This document shows, piece after piece, positions 1 to 8,416 of a stretch of DNA of 36,015 bases. The position numbers and the translations under genes were made by a program. Positions within the stretch are counted from its first letter, which is position 1; each line of letters begins with the position of its first letter. This stretch comes from DATAUK01 sp036268295 (GTDB taxonomy: Bacteria; Actinomycetota; Actinomycetes; JAFAQI01), in assembly GCA_036268295.1 (NCBI GenBank), contig DATAUK010000023.1, positions 1-36,015 on the forward strand, given 5' to 3'. The notes beneath the pieces are model-generated. The model searched no databases and had not been told where the DNA came from. It saw nothing but the letters and a program-made list of their open reading frames with translations.

Positions 1-2
1 CC

Positions 3-848
3 GGGGCTGCGGCCAGTCCCGGCGGCAAGGTGATCATTACTCGAAGCACAGTGTCGGGCACGCGTGCGTCGACAACGGGGCCTCAGCCCTACGGCGGCGG
101 CTTGCTCGCGGCCGGCGGGAACGTGCAGGCGAGCGAAGTGACGCTCTACGGCAACACCAACTTCGGCGTTGGCGCCGATGGGACTACCGGTCCGGCGGGA
201 GCGAGCATCACTAACTCGACGATCACCGGGACCAAGAAGGGCAGCGGTACGTCGTCGCTGGTCGGCGGCCTGGCGACGGCCGGCACCGGAGCCCTTCTGG
301 CGGCCTCCGGCACGATCGACGCCACGAACCTGACACCAGATTGCGGCGGTGCGATCACGGACAACGGCTACAACCTCGCCAGCGACACGACGTGCAGGCT
401 GCGTGCCAAGGGCAGCCGGCAGCATGCGGCGGCGAAACTCGGCACGCTGGTCGGCCACGGCGGCCCGACCAAGACCGTGCTTCCGGGCTTGACCTCGCCA
501 GCGCGCAATGCCATCCCGTTCGGCAAGGCCGGCTGCGTCAAGGGCGCGACCGATCAACGGGGCAAGCCGCGACGCTCGCCGGCCGCCGGCAAGTGCGACA
601 TCGGCTCGGTCGAGGCCACCGTCGTCAACCCGAGGCTGCGCGCCAAGGTCGTCGGCCACAAGGCCGGAGGTCGCTACCACGGCGCCGTCATCGTGAAGTA
701 CCACTGCACCGTGCGATCAGCCCGACTCACGCACAAGTGTCCGAAGCCAACCCACCTGAGGTCGCACGGGAAGCATCACGTCAAGAAGACGATCCACGCG
801 GTTGACGGCGGCACCGCCACGGTCAAGCTGACGATCACGATCTCCTAA
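3..848 (+). CDS. Secreted beta-helix / choice-of-anchor Q type protein, 3' part
   Basis: The reading frame is open to the left edge of the window, so this is the C-terminal part of a longer gene. The visible protein is rich in Gly, Thr, Ser and Asn, with NSTITGT-type rungs typical of right-handed parallel beta-helices. It then has a CGGAITDNGYNLASDTTC segment and a TDQRGKPRRSPAAGKCDIGSVE segment; this pair, with a Gly-Pro-Thr-Lys-Thr stretch between them, is the signature of choice-of-anchor Q proteins. The tail after about residue 200 is basic and His-rich and ends in a beta-strand-like segment. Such proteins are normally exported and surface-associated; the signal peptide would lie upstream. 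No enzymatic residues can be assigned. A GTG at 30 is an internal codon, not a likely start. Confidence 0.7.
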   Translation, partial: GAAASPGGKVIITRSTVSGTRASTTGPQPYGGGLLAAGGNVQASEVTLYGNTNFGVGADGTTGPAGASITNSTITGTKKGSGTSSLVGGLATAGTGALLAASGTIDATNLTPDCGGAITDNGYNLASDTTCRLRAKGSRQHAAAKLGTLVGHGGPTKTVLPGLTSPARNAIPFGKAGCVKGATDQRGKPRRSPAAGKCDIGSVEATVVNPRLRAKVVGHKAGGRYHGAVIVKYHCTVRSARLTHKCPKPTHLRSHGKHHVKKTIHAVDGGTATVKLTITIS

Positions 849-853
849 CGCGC

Positions 854-867
854 GGCGACCAGTCGCC
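854..867. terminator. Small hairpin after the beta-helix gene
   Basis: GGCGA at 854-858 pairs with TCGCC at 863-867 around a 4-nt loop, starting 6 nt after the TAA stop. There is no T-run. It is a weak candidate for a termination or mRNA-end hairpin. Confidence 0.25.
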
Positions 868-907
868 GACGGTGGATAACTTGCTCGTGATCGGATAGCC
901 CCCAACC

Positions 908-1465
908 ATGAGCGACGTACTTGCCCTGAGCGTGGCGCGCAACTTCGACAGCGCCTTGCAGCTGATGGCGACGGCCCTGACGGACTGTCCCGACCGGTTG
1001 TGGGAGACGGATCTGTGGCCGGTCGATGCGACCATGCATCATGTCCCGCAGGGCGGGATTCATGGCTCCGCGACCTGGTTCCTCGGCTACCACGTACTGA
1101 CGTGTCTCGATTACGACCTGGGCGGAGACTTCGAGCGCTGGGTGCCTCCGCCGCCCTTCAATGAGAACACCTTCGGGTTCCCGAACCGCGTCTTCACCAG
1201 GTCTGAGCTTCTCGGATACCTCGACTGGTGCCGCGCTCGCGCGCGGCAAAGCTGCGCGGCCCTGACCGACGACCTGGCTCTCCGCCTGCTGCCAAGCACG
1301 CACCGATACGCAGGGACTCGGTACGGCGAGATCGTCGCCGCCATCCCGCTACATGTCGTTGAACACGCATCTCAGATCCGGCAGTTCCTCACGAGCTCAG
1401 GCGTCACGGTGCAACCTTTGCCTGGCGACCAGGGTTACCGAGGACCGACCGCAACCACACCGTAA
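908..1465 (+). CDS. DinB family protein
   Basis: A 185-residue protein of the DinB/YfiT four-helix-bundle superfamily, which is usually a metal-binding fold; several members are thiol-dependent transferases. Supporting features are the N-terminal helix with a conserved LWPVDATMHH segment, a YH around residue 62, and the HVVEHASQIRQFL helix near the C terminus. The last of these has the two spaced histidines that, with the N-terminal one, form the usual metal triad. There is no signal peptide. A TAGCCC hexamer ends 6 nt before the ATG, so the transcript may be leaderless. Substrate unknown. Confidence 0.7.
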   Translation: MSDVLALSVARNFDSALQLMATALTDCPDRLWETDLWPVDATMHHVPQGGIHGSATWFLGYHVLTCLDYDLGGDFERWVPPPPFNENTFGFPNRVFTRSELLGYLDWCRARARQSCAALTDDLALRLLPSTHRYAGTRYGEIVAAIPLHVVEHASQIRQFLTSSGVTVQPLPGDQGYRGPTATTP

Positions 1466-1497
1466 GAGATGGCCGCAGGGCGTACGCTCAGTCATCT

Positions 1498-1589
1498 GAC
1501 ACGCGGGAGTCCGGGCGACCGGGCTGAGAGGGCGACTGCCGGTCGCCGACCGCCGAACCTGAACCGGGTCATGCCGGCGTAGGAAGTGA
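1498..1589 (+). promoter_or_regulatory. TPP (thi-box) riboswitch
   Basis: The conserved thi-box parts occur in order and spacing: CTGAGA at 1524-1529, GAACCTGA at 1555-1562 and ATGCCGGCGTAGG at 1571-1583. Between the first two a variable hairpin forms (gcgac 1532-1536 with gtcgc 1542-1546). The closing P1 stem can be made from CAC 1500-1502 and GTG 1586-1588. The conserved GTAGGAAG also supplies the Shine-Dalgarno (AGGAAG 1581-1586, 7 nt before the ATG at 1594). Ligand binding would therefore hide the ribosome site, which implies translational control. A TACGCT hexamer at 1483-1488 is a possible -10 box. Confidence 0.92.
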
Positions 1590-1593
1590 GCCG

Positions 1594-2973
1594 ATGACGG
1601 CGACAGTTGGCACCGAGACACCTTCGACCACTCGTGGCGAAGTGCCGCTCACGCTCGCCGAATCGGCGCCGAAGGTGCTCGGCTGGCTGGACCAGATCGG
1701 CCTGTGGGGCAACCTCGGGGTGACGCTGCTGGCGCCGGTCGGTGCGGTCGGCGTCCTGATCCCGGTGCTCGGCGGGCCGCGGCTGTCGTTCGTCGCGGCC
1801 GGGCTCGCGGTCGTTGTCGGCACGGTGTTCGGGGCCTTGTTGATCGCGGCCGCCGCGGTTCCCGGTGCGCAGACCGGTGCGCCGTCGATGGTCTTGATGC
1901 GCGGGCTCTTCGGTCGCCGGATGTCCTACCTGCCGACTGCCATCAACGTGTTGCAACTGCTGGGCTGGACCGTCTTCGAGATCGTCGTCATCGCCTCAGC
2001 TGCGCAGCAGTTGTTGCCATGGCATTCCCACCGATGGCCGTACGTCGTCATTGCCGGCCTGCTCACTGCGGTCATGACGATCCGGCCGCTCGGTGCGGTG
2101 CGGATCCTGCGGCGGTATGCCCTCGGTGCGGTCGTCGTGGTGACGACGTACCTGTTCGTGCAGTTGTTGCGCCATCCGATGCCGTCGCTGACGCACGGCT
2201 CATGGTCCGGCTTCTGGGCCGGCGCCGACGTGGCGATCGCGGTGGCGGTGTCGTGGGCTCCGCTGGCCAGCGACTACACCCGTCACTCGCGTTCACCGCG
2301 CAGCGCCTTCGGTGGGGCTCTGGTCGGATACACCGTCACCCAGGTCGCCGGCTACGCGCTCGGCCTGGTGGCGTTGGCGACCGTCGTCCGGGTCGGCGAC
2401 AGCAACCTGCAGCACGACATGTTCGGTGCGTTCATCGCCGTGCCGGTCGGCTGGCTGGCGTTCGGCGTGCTGGTGTTGCGTGAGCTGGACGAGTCGTTTG
2501 CCGACGGCTACTCCGCGGTGGTCTCGCTGCAGAACGTGTGGCCGGGCATCGACCGCCGGCTGTTCACGGTCGCAGTCTGCGGCCTCGCGACCCTCGGCGC
2601 GCTGGCGCTGAACATCAACAACTACATCAACTTCCTGTTGCTGCTGGCTTCGGTGCTGGTGCCACTGACCGCGGTGTTCTTGGTCGACTACTTCGGGACC
2701 TACCGCCACCGTGACTGGGATGTCAGCGCCGTCGCGCCGGCGCGGCCACTGATGATCGCGCCGTGGCTGCTGGGGTTCTGCGTCTACCAGCTGATCGACC
2801 CGAGTGCCGGCGGCTGGTGGGCACGAGCCTGGGACCGTGGTGATGGCTGGGTGCACCTCACCGTCGCCTCGTGGATGAGCGCCTCGCTACTGTCCTTTGC
2901 GGTTGCGGCAGTCGTGACCGTGCCGTTCGCGGTCGCTCGCCGGCCACGGCAGGTGGATCGAGAGGTGGCGTGA
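1594..2973 (+). CDS. cytX: NCS1-family permease, probable HMP (thiamine precursor) transporter
   Basis: A 459-residue, about 12-segment membrane protein of the nucleobase:cation symporter-1 family. After a short hydrophilic N terminus comes the family's ESAPKVLGWLDQIGLWGNLG start, then Gly-rich helices, GAPSMVLMRGLFGRR (loop 2-3) and the SWAPLASDYTRHS segment. NCS1 members carry cytosine, purines, allantoin, hydantoins or the pyrimidine HMP. The TPP riboswitch directly in front (AGGAAG Shine-Dalgarno inside the aptamer) makes hydroxymethylpyrimidine uptake the best call; this is inference from regulation, not from substrate residues. The gene ends one base before the next GTG, so it leads a tight operon. 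Confidence 0.85.
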   Translation: MTATVGTETPSTTRGEVPLTLAESAPKVLGWLDQIGLWGNLGVTLLAPVGAVGVLIPVLGGPRLSFVAAGLAVVVGTVFGALLIAAAAVPGAQTGAPSMVLMRGLFGRRMSYLPTAINVLQLLGWTVFEIVVIASAAQQLLPWHSHRWPYVVIAGLLTAVMTIRPLGAVRILRRYALGAVVVVTTYLFVQLLRHPMPSLTHGSWSGFWAGADVAIAVAVSWAPLASDYTRHSRSPRSAFGGALVGYTVTQVAGYALGLVALATVVRVGDSNLQHDMFGAFIAVPVGWLAFGVLVLRELDESFADGYSAVVSLQNVWPGIDRRLFTVAVCGLATLGALALNINNYINFLLLLASVLVPLTAVFLVDYFGTYRHRDWDVSAVAPARPLMIAPWLLGFCVYQLIDPSAGGWWARAWDRGDGWVHLTVASWMSASLLSFAVAAVVTVPFAVARRPRQVDREVA

Positions 2974-2974
2974 C

Positions 2975-3436
2975 GTGACGCGGTTGAGCAAGGGCCAGCG
3001 TGCCCTCGCCTACGGCCTCGCCGGCTGGTGCAGTGAGGTCGTCACTACCGCGCTTCGCAGCCACGGACGCGACGGCGACTGGCGGCTGACCGGCACGACG
3101 TACGCATGGATGTTGCCGATCTACGGGGTCGCCGCAGTGCTCTTCGAGCCGGCCGACGACGCGTTGCGCCGGGCCGGCCGGCAGTGGTGGCAGCGCGGTC
3201 TGGCATGGACCGCGGGCATCTACGCCGTCGAGGCGGCGAGTGGTGAGGCGCTGCGGGCGACCACCGGTGAGGTGCCGTGGGACTATTCGCGCCGCCGCGG
3301 CGGTAAGCCGGAACCGACCCATTGGCGTGGGCTGGTGCGGCCGGCGTACGCACCGGTGTGGTTCGCGGTCGGGATCGGGATGGAGCGGCTGCACGATCTG
3401 CTAGACCGGATCGAGATCGCGCCGAAGGGACGTTGA
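2975..3436 (+). CDS. CmpB-like putative ABC transporter permease (DUF1113 type)
   Basis: A 153-residue protein with hydrophobic segments at about 10-25, 45-57, 75-90 and 120-135. The pattern of YGVAAVLFEPADD, WTAGIYAVEAASGE and VPWDYSRRRGG resembles the small CmpB/DUF1113 family annotated as putative ABC transporter permeases; the Trp-Asp-Tyr-Ser motif is the most telling. Its biochemical role is not established. It starts at GTG one base after cytX, and its TGA overlaps the ATG of the next gene (TGATG), so all three genes should be translated together under the riboswitch. Confidence 0.6.
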   Translation: MTRLSKGQRALAYGLAGWCSEVVTTALRSHGRDGDWRLTGTTYAWMLPIYGVAAVLFEPADDALRRAGRQWWQRGLAWTAGIYAVEAASGEALRATTGEVPWDYSRRRGGKPEPTHWRGLVRPAYAPVWFAVGIGMERLHDLLDRIEIAPKGR

Positions 3437-4815
3437 TGCCGCGCTTGCGACTGCTGCCGGTGGCGGGCCTGGTGTTGGTCCTGGGCCTGACGGCCTGTGG
3501 CACCCGGCTGCCGGACAGCGCTTTCACCGCGCCGCCGACCGCCGCTGGATCTGCGACCCTCCCGCCGGACGGGGGCGGCAGCACCGCTGCGGCAATGTTG
3601 CCCGGCAACACCACCTCCGATGTCGGCGTGACGCCGACGACGATCACGATCGGGGAGATTGTCAGTCGTACCAACCCGTTTGACCCGACGGCGTTCGTCG
3701 GGCCGATGTACGGGCTGGACGCGTTCGTCCGCTACACCAATGCGCACGGCGGGATTCATGGCCGGCAGATCATTCTGCGTACCTGTGACGACCAAGGATC
3801 AGGGGTCGAGAACGAGACCTGCGCGCACAAGCTGATCAACAACCATCACGTGTTCGCGCTGGTCTCCAATGCAACGTTCGACTACGCCGGCGCGTCCTAC
3901 GTCAACTCCCAAAACGTGCCGGACATCGGTGGTCAGCCGATCGACAACTCCTACAACACCTACCGCAACCTGTTCGACATCTACGGCGAGGCCTACCAGC
4001 GCAACGGGCAGGTCGGCTACCACGGCCGGTTGTACGGCGGCACCGAGGTCTATCGCTACTTCAAGGAGAAGTTTCCCGACGTGCCGCTCAAAGCCGGCGT
4101 CGTGGAATACAACCAGTCGGACTCCGAGCGGTTCGGCAACAGCATCGTCCAGGGTCTGGAGCTCGAGGGCTACGCCGTCACCGTCAAGGTCGTGAACTCC
4201 ATCCTGCCGGACTTCGACTCGGTCGCGATCACCTTCAAACATGCTGGGGTGCAGTACGTGTACGACGCACTCGACACGGCGGGCAACGTCAAGCTGTGCA
4301 ACTCACTCGACAACAACAACGTGAACCTGACCGCGAAGGTGCTGACGACGCAGACGTGGGACCAGTCGGTCAACTCCGATTACGCCTCAGCGCCGAAATG
4401 CCGCAACGAGCTGTGGGCCACCGGCAACACCCGCAACTACGAGGACACGAAATATCACCAGGTGGCGTTGTTCCGCCAGCAGATGGCGGCCGACGGCGAC
4501 GGCGGAAACCGGCTCTCCGACTGGGCGCTCGAAGGCTGGGCCGGCGGGCTCTGGTTCGCCGATGCGGCCAACAGCTGCGGCGGCTCGCTGACCCGCGTTT
4601 GCGTCGAGAAGTACATGAACCGCAAGACGCTCTACACCGGGCATGGCCTGCTCACACCGCGGCGGTTCACCTCAGAGGGTGCGGAGCCGTCGACCATCCG
4701 GAACTGCCTGAACGTCGCCCGCTGGGTTAGCGCGAAGGACTCCTGGGTTACCCAGGTGCCGAACATGGACACCAACTGCTTCACCGTCCACAACTTCAGC
4801 TATCCCGCGAGCTGA
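3436..4815 (+). CDS. Liv-type (periplasmic-binding fold I) solute-binding lipoprotein
   Basis: A 459-residue exported lipoprotein. The chosen ATG overlaps the previous stop. It gives a textbook type II signal peptide: basic MPRLR, a Leu/Val core, and lipobox LTAC with the lipidated Cys21. An upstream in-frame extension would bury this signal inside the preceding gene and is rejected. A Ser/Thr/Gly/Pro-rich linker leads to a type I periplasmic-binding domain (about 60-430) with the family's early GGIHGRQIILRTCDDQGSG segment. This class feeds LivHMGF importers for branched-chain amino acids, amides, urea or other small ligands. The only such importer nearby is the convergent livHM-livG-livF set. 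Being third in a TPP-riboswitch operon is unexpected for an amino-acid receptor. Confidence 0.85.
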   Translation: MPRLRLLPVAGLVLVLGLTACGTRLPDSAFTAPPTAAGSATLPPDGGGSTAAAMLPGNTTSDVGVTPTTITIGEIVSRTNPFDPTAFVGPMYGLDAFVRYTNAHGGIHGRQIILRTCDDQGSGVENETCAHKLINNHHVFALVSNATFDYAGASYVNSQNVPDIGGQPIDNSYNTYRNLFDIYGEAYQRNGQVGYHGRLYGGTEVYRYFKEKFPDVPLKAGVVEYNQSDSERFGNSIVQGLELEGYAVTVKVVNSILPDFDSVAITFKHAGVQYVYDALDTAGNVKLCNSLDNNNVNLTAKVLTTQTWDQSVNSDYASAPKCRNELWATGNTRNYEDTKYHQVALFRQQMAADGDGGNRLSDWALEGWAGGLWFADAANSCGGSLTRVCVEKYMNRKTLYTGHGLLTPRRFTSEGAEPSTIRNCLNVARWVSAKDSWVTQVPNMDTNCFTVHNFSYPAS

Positions 4816-4823
4816 CGATCATC

Positions 4824-4844
4824 CTGGGCGGGCCGCCGGCTCAG
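4824..4844. terminator. Hairpin between convergent SBP and livF
   Basis: CTGGGCGGG at 4824-4832 pairs with CCGGCTCAG at 4836-4844 (one G-T pair, one mismatch, 3-nt loop), starting 8 nt after the binding-protein stop. There is no T-run on either side. It is placed where a bidirectional terminator would be needed. Confidence 0.45.
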
Positions 4845-4891
4845 GGAGTTGGCGTCAGGTCCGTCACGACCGTGCGTTAAGGGCGTGCGCG

Positions 4892-5563
4892 TTAGCGCTG
4901 AACGAGGTTCGTGAACTCGGCCGGCTCACCGGCCAGCGCGACCTCGCCATGACGCAGCAGGTAGACGACGTCGGCCATTCGCAACGCGTCCGAGACGTGT
5001 TGCTCGACCAGTACGACGGTCGTACCGGCGGTTGCCATCGTGGTGACGACGTCGAACAGGGTCCGGGTGACCCGCGGCGCCAGCCCGGTCGAGATCTCGT
5101 CGAGCAGCAGCAGTCGGGGCTTGCGAAGCAGCGCATGCGACAGGGCGAGCATCTGCTGCTCACCGCCCGAGAGCAGCCCGGCTCGCTGGCTCAGCCGCTC
5201 GCGCAGGATCGGGAACGCCTCGAGCGCGGCGTCCCAGCCGCGCTTCGACCCGGCGAACACCGTGAGGTTGTCGCGAACCGACAGGTCAGGGAATACCCCG
5301 CCTCGTGCCGGGACGTGCACCAGGCCGGCCTTGGCGCGAAGGTGAGGCGCGAGATCGCTGATCACGAGGCCGTCCCAGACGAGCTCGCCCGTACTCATCG
5401 GGACCAGACCGGCGATGACCGAGAGCAGCGTGCTCTTGCCGGCACCGTTCGGGCCGAGCAGCGCAGTCAGGGTGCCGGTGGCGACGTCGAGATCGACCCC
5501 GTGCAGCACCTCGACCGGGCCGTATCCGGCGCGCACGTCACGCAACGCCAATGCGATTGTCAT
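4892..5563 (-). CDS. livF: Branched-chain-type ABC importer ATPase, LivF
   Basis: A 223-residue ABC ATPase of the LivF kind. Visible motifs are Walker A GPNGAGKS (37-44), a GLVHVPARGGVFPDLSVRDNL Q-loop region in which the usual Glu/Gln is replaced by Ala, signature LSGGE (131-135), Walker B LLLLDE (151-156) and the H-loop His189. It lacks the C-terminal extension found on LivG. Its ATG overlaps the livG stop (ATGA), so livHM-livG-livF are read as one coupled unit. It hydrolyses ATP on the cytoplasmic face to drive solute import. Confidence 0.92.
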   Translation of the reverse strand: MTIALALRDVRAGYGPVEVLHGVDLDVATGTLTALLGPNGAGKSTLLSVIAGLVPMSTGELVWDGLVISDLAPHLRAKAGLVHVPARGGVFPDLSVRDNLTVFAGSKRGWDAALEAFPILRERLSQRAGLLSGGEQQMLALSHALLRKPRLLLLDEISTGLAPRVTRTLFDVVTTMATAGTTVVLVEQHVSDALRMADVVYLLRHGEVALAGEPAEFTNLVQR

Positions 5564-6357
5564 GCCGGCTCGACATCGAGATAGGCCTCGCGCACCGCCG
5601 CAGACTCACGTACCTCGTCCGCCGAGCCGGAGGCGATCAGCCGGCCCTCGGCCATCGCGTAGACCCGGTCGGCGAGACCGAAGACCAGGTCGACATCGTG
5701 CTCGACGAGCAGGATTGCCACGTTGGTGGACGCGACATCGCGCAGTACCTGTTGCAACCGTTGGGTTTCTGTCGTATCAAGGCCGCTTGCCGGCTCGTCG
5801 AGAAGCAGCACGGTCGGGTCGTGGCAGAGCGCCCGGCCCAATTCGACCAGCCGCAGCGTCCCGGTCGACAGCGTCTCGGCCGGTGTATCTCGGACGTCGT
5901 CGAGACCGAGCAGCTCGACGACCTCATCGACCCGATTCCGGTTGCGTCGCTGGTCGCCGAACGTCACGCCGATCAGCCCGGCGAACAGACCGCCGATTCG
6001 GTGCGCCATGTGGGCCGTCGTTCGGTTATCGGCGCCGACCTGCAGGTTCTCCCCGACGGTCAGCGTCGGGAAGATCTCGAGTCGCTGAAATGTGCGGCCG
6101 ACGCCGAGCCGGGCGCGGGCATCGGAGCTCAATGCCGTGATGTCGCGACCCATCAGCCGGACCTTGCCGCGGTCTGGTGTCTCGACTCCGGTCAGGCAGT
6201 GGAACAGCGTGGTCTTGCCGGCACCGTTCGGGCCGATCAACGCCGCGATCGAGCCGGCGCTGGTCCACACCGTGACGTTGTTGACCGCGATCAGCCCACC
6301 GAACCGTTTGCTGATGCCGACCGCCTCGAGCCGACCGGCGTGCGGTGCCGGGCTCAT
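5560..6357 (-). CDS. livG: Branched-chain-type ABC importer ATPase, LivG
   Basis: A 265-residue ATPase with Walker A GPNGAGKT (42-49), the GRTFQRLEIFPTLTVGENL Q-loop region typical of LivG, Walker B VLLLDEP, and an H-loop in LLVEHDVDLVFGLAD. The long insertion between Q-loop and signature and the C-terminal VREAYLD motif distinguish it from LivF. The signature is LSTGT rather than LSGGQ, so Gln is replaced by Thr. The start at 6357 is chosen because it overlaps the livHM stop by ATGA; a longer in-frame reading frame upstream lies inside livHM and is not coding. Confidence 0.92.
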   Translation of the reverse strand: MSPAPHAGRLEAVGISKRFGGLIAVNNVTVWTSAGSIAALIGPNGAGKTTLFHCLTGVETPDRGKVRLMGRDITALSSDARARLGVGRTFQRLEIFPTLTVGENLQVGADNRTTAHMAHRIGGLFAGLIGVTFGDQRRNRNRVDEVVELLGLDDVRDTPAETLSTGTLRLVELGRALCHDPTVLLLDEPASGLDTTETQRLQQVLRDVASTNVAILLVEHDVDLVFGLADRVYAMAEGRLIASGSADEVRESAAVREAYLDVEPA

Positions 6358-8330
6358 GGCTTCGCCGCCGCGGCGATGCGGCGCGCCCGGATGTGCTCGG
6401 CAGCTGCCAGCCCGGCTTTGGACAGCTGGCCGCGCGGGTGTGGTTCCGGCGCTGCTGCCTCGAACTGTCGGATCAAGCTCCTCGGGTGGGCCGCCCAGTC
6501 GAGTAGCCGCCGTTGGGCGTCGGCGATTCCGCCCGGCAGCAGTCCGATGAACGTCGCGAAAACTCCGATCAGGATCTGGAAGAAGTCGGCGTTGTTGGTG
6601 ACCGCATTGATCAGGACGACGAAGCCGGCACCGGCAACCGCGCCGGCCGCGCTGTCGGCACCGAAGACCACGACCACGGCAAACCACGGGATGCTCGAGG
6701 CCAGTGGATCGAATGCATCCGGTGAGAACGCGCCGCCTTGTTGCACTAGCAACGCTCCGCCGATCCCGGCCATCGCCGCTGACACCGTGAAGATGAAGAC
6801 CTTGAGGGTGCGGACGTCGACCCCGACCGATCTCGCGCCGTTTTCGCTGTCGCGCATGGCGATCAACGACCGGCCAAGCGGACCGCCTCTGAGGTTGGTC
6901 ATGACCAGGAAGACGACGGCGAGCACGACCAGCTCGAAGGCGTAGAAGGCGTGATCACCGGCCAGCGACCTTCCGAAGATCGACGGTCGGTCGACCTGCA
7001 GGCCGTTGGTGAAGTAAGGCTGTTGGAAGACGAAGCGGCTGACGAATGTCCCGACCGCGAAGGTGGTCAGCGCCAGGAACAGGCCGCGTCGCCGGATCGC
7101 CGGATAACCGGTCAGGAAGCCGACGGCGCTGGCGGCGAGCGCGGCACAGAGCAACGCAACCAGCTCGGGCGTGTGGGTGCTGAACCGACCGAACAGCAAG
7201 GCGCCGAGCCCGGCGTACCCGGCCTGGCCGAGGGAGATCTGCCCGCTGTATCCGGTGATCGCGACGATCGAGACGAAGATCACGGCGAGGGCCGGCACCT
7301 GCTGGGCCTGCCGGAGATCGACATCGGGAAACAGCAGCGGGCACAGCAAGGCGACTGCGGCAACGGCGTACGTCGCGACCTGCCGCCGGACGCTGTGCAC
7401 CGTCGTACGACGGCGCGCCAGGCTGATCGTGGTGCCGGCGTCGCCGCCGCCACCGGCGAGGCGTTGCCGCAACAGCAGCGCGGCGAGCAGCGCGACGATC
7501 GGCAGGTTGGCCTGCAGCGCCTCCCAGATCCCCAGCGCGTTGCCGGTCGGAGTGAGCAGTGACATCTCACTTGCCCCGATGCCGAGTGCGACGCCGGCGA
7601 GGATCGCGACGGGGACGTTGGTCAGGCCCGCGATCACTGGCACCGCAAAGATCTCGAGCACGACGAGGGTCAGCCCGAACGGCGTGAACTGCACTTGCGG
7701 CGCGATCAGGATGCCGGTCAGCGCAGCAATGAAGGTGCCGGCCGACCAGCCGATCCCGGCCACCCGGTCGGCGTCGATCCCGGCAAGCTCCGCGAGGTCG
7801 CGGCGGTCGACCACCGCGCGGATCGACGTACCCAACGAGGTCCAGCGCGCGATCGCACCGAGCAGCATCGCGCCGACGATCACGATCGCGAGGTCAGTCA
7901 CGGCATCGGTCTGGATCGTCAGCGACCTGACATGCCAGACGTGCTGCGGCAGCAGGCTGACTGCGTTCTGGGCTTGGGCTCCCCATACCTGGTAGGCGAT
8001 CCCGATGATCAGCACGGTCAGGCCGATCGTCGCGACGAGCGACTCCGCGGCCGAGGCGCGGCGGCGCTGAAGCGGTCGGAAGACCACGCGCTGCACCAGC
8101 GCGCCGACCGCCGGTGCGAAGCCGAACACCACGATGACCGCGCCCAGCGCTTTCGGCAGGTGCCACACCGCAACCAGCTGCCGGAACAGGTACGCCGAGA
8201 GCATCGCGATCGCACCCTGGGCGATGTTGAAAACCCCGGTCGCCCGGTAGGTCACGATCAGCCCGATGCCCGACAGCGCTGCAATCGCCCCGAGCCCGAG
8301 GCCGGCGAATGCGTAGTTGAGGGCTAGCAA
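6354..8330 (-). CDS. livHM: Fused LivH-LivM permease of a branched-chain-type ABC importer
   Basis: One 658-residue chain carries both permease halves. Residues 1-300 are LivH-like (GLGLGAIAALSGIGLIVTYRATGVFNIAQG). Residues 330-600 are LivM-like (VSIVAITGYSGQISLGQAGYAGLGALLF, then MRDSENGARSVGVDV, the ATPase-coupling loop). A hydrophilic tail of about 50 residues follows. The TTG at 8330 gives the normal LivH N-terminal length. An ATG at 8396 would add 22 Arg/Thr/Ser-rich residues that lie wholly inside the palindromic element at 8331-8416, so I regard them as non-native; the start is still uncertain. It forms the transmembrane channel with LivG and LivF. Confidence 0.88.
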   Translation of the reverse strand: MLALNYAFAGLGLGAIAALSGIGLIVTYRATGVFNIAQGAIAMLSAYLFRQLVAVWHLPKALGAVIVVFGFAPAVGALVQRVVFRPLQRRRASAAESLVATIGLTVLIIGIAYQVWGAQAQNAVSLLPQHVWHVRSLTIQTDAVTDLAIVIVGAMLLGAIARWTSLGTSIRAVVDRRDLAELAGIDADRVAGIGWSAGTFIAALTGILIAPQVQFTPFGLTLVVLEIFAVPVIAGLTNVPVAILAGVALGIGASEMSLLTPTGNALGIWEALQANLPIVALLAALLLRQRLAGGGGDAGTTISLARRRTTVHSVRRQVATYAVAAVALLCPLLFPDVDLRQAQQVPALAVIFVSIVAITGYSGQISLGQAGYAGLGALLFGRFSTHTPELVALLCAALAASAVGFLTGYPAIRRRGLFLALTTFAVGTFVSRFVFQQPYFTNGLQVDRPSIFGRSLAGDHAFYAFELVVLAVVFLVMTNLRGGPLGRSLIAMRDSENGARSVGVDVRTLKVFIFTVSAAMAGIGGALLVQQGGAFSPDAFDPLASSIPWFAVVVVFGADSAAGAVAGAGFVVLINAVTNNADFFQILIGVFATFIGLLPGGIADAQRRLLDWAAHPRSLIRQFEAAAPEPHPRGQLSKAGLAAAEHIRARRIAAAAKP

Positions 8331-8416
8331 GTTAGTGTTCTGTCTGCGAGATGCAGTGGTGGATGTGTTTGGGCGCCGCAGCCGCCGCCAGGCCATATCG
8401 CAGACGGACCACTAGT
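8331..8416. repeat. Palindromic element A (MITE-like), abuts livHM start
   Basis: Arms at 8331-8349 and 8398-8416 match as inverted repeats at 15 of 19 positions, sharing the inner GTCTGCGA. The ends are GTTAGTG on the left and, read inward, ACTAGTG on the right. The interior of about 48 bp shows no coding. It shares its right edge (ACTAGT) with element B. The left edge touches the TTG proposed as livHM start. Confidence 0.65.
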
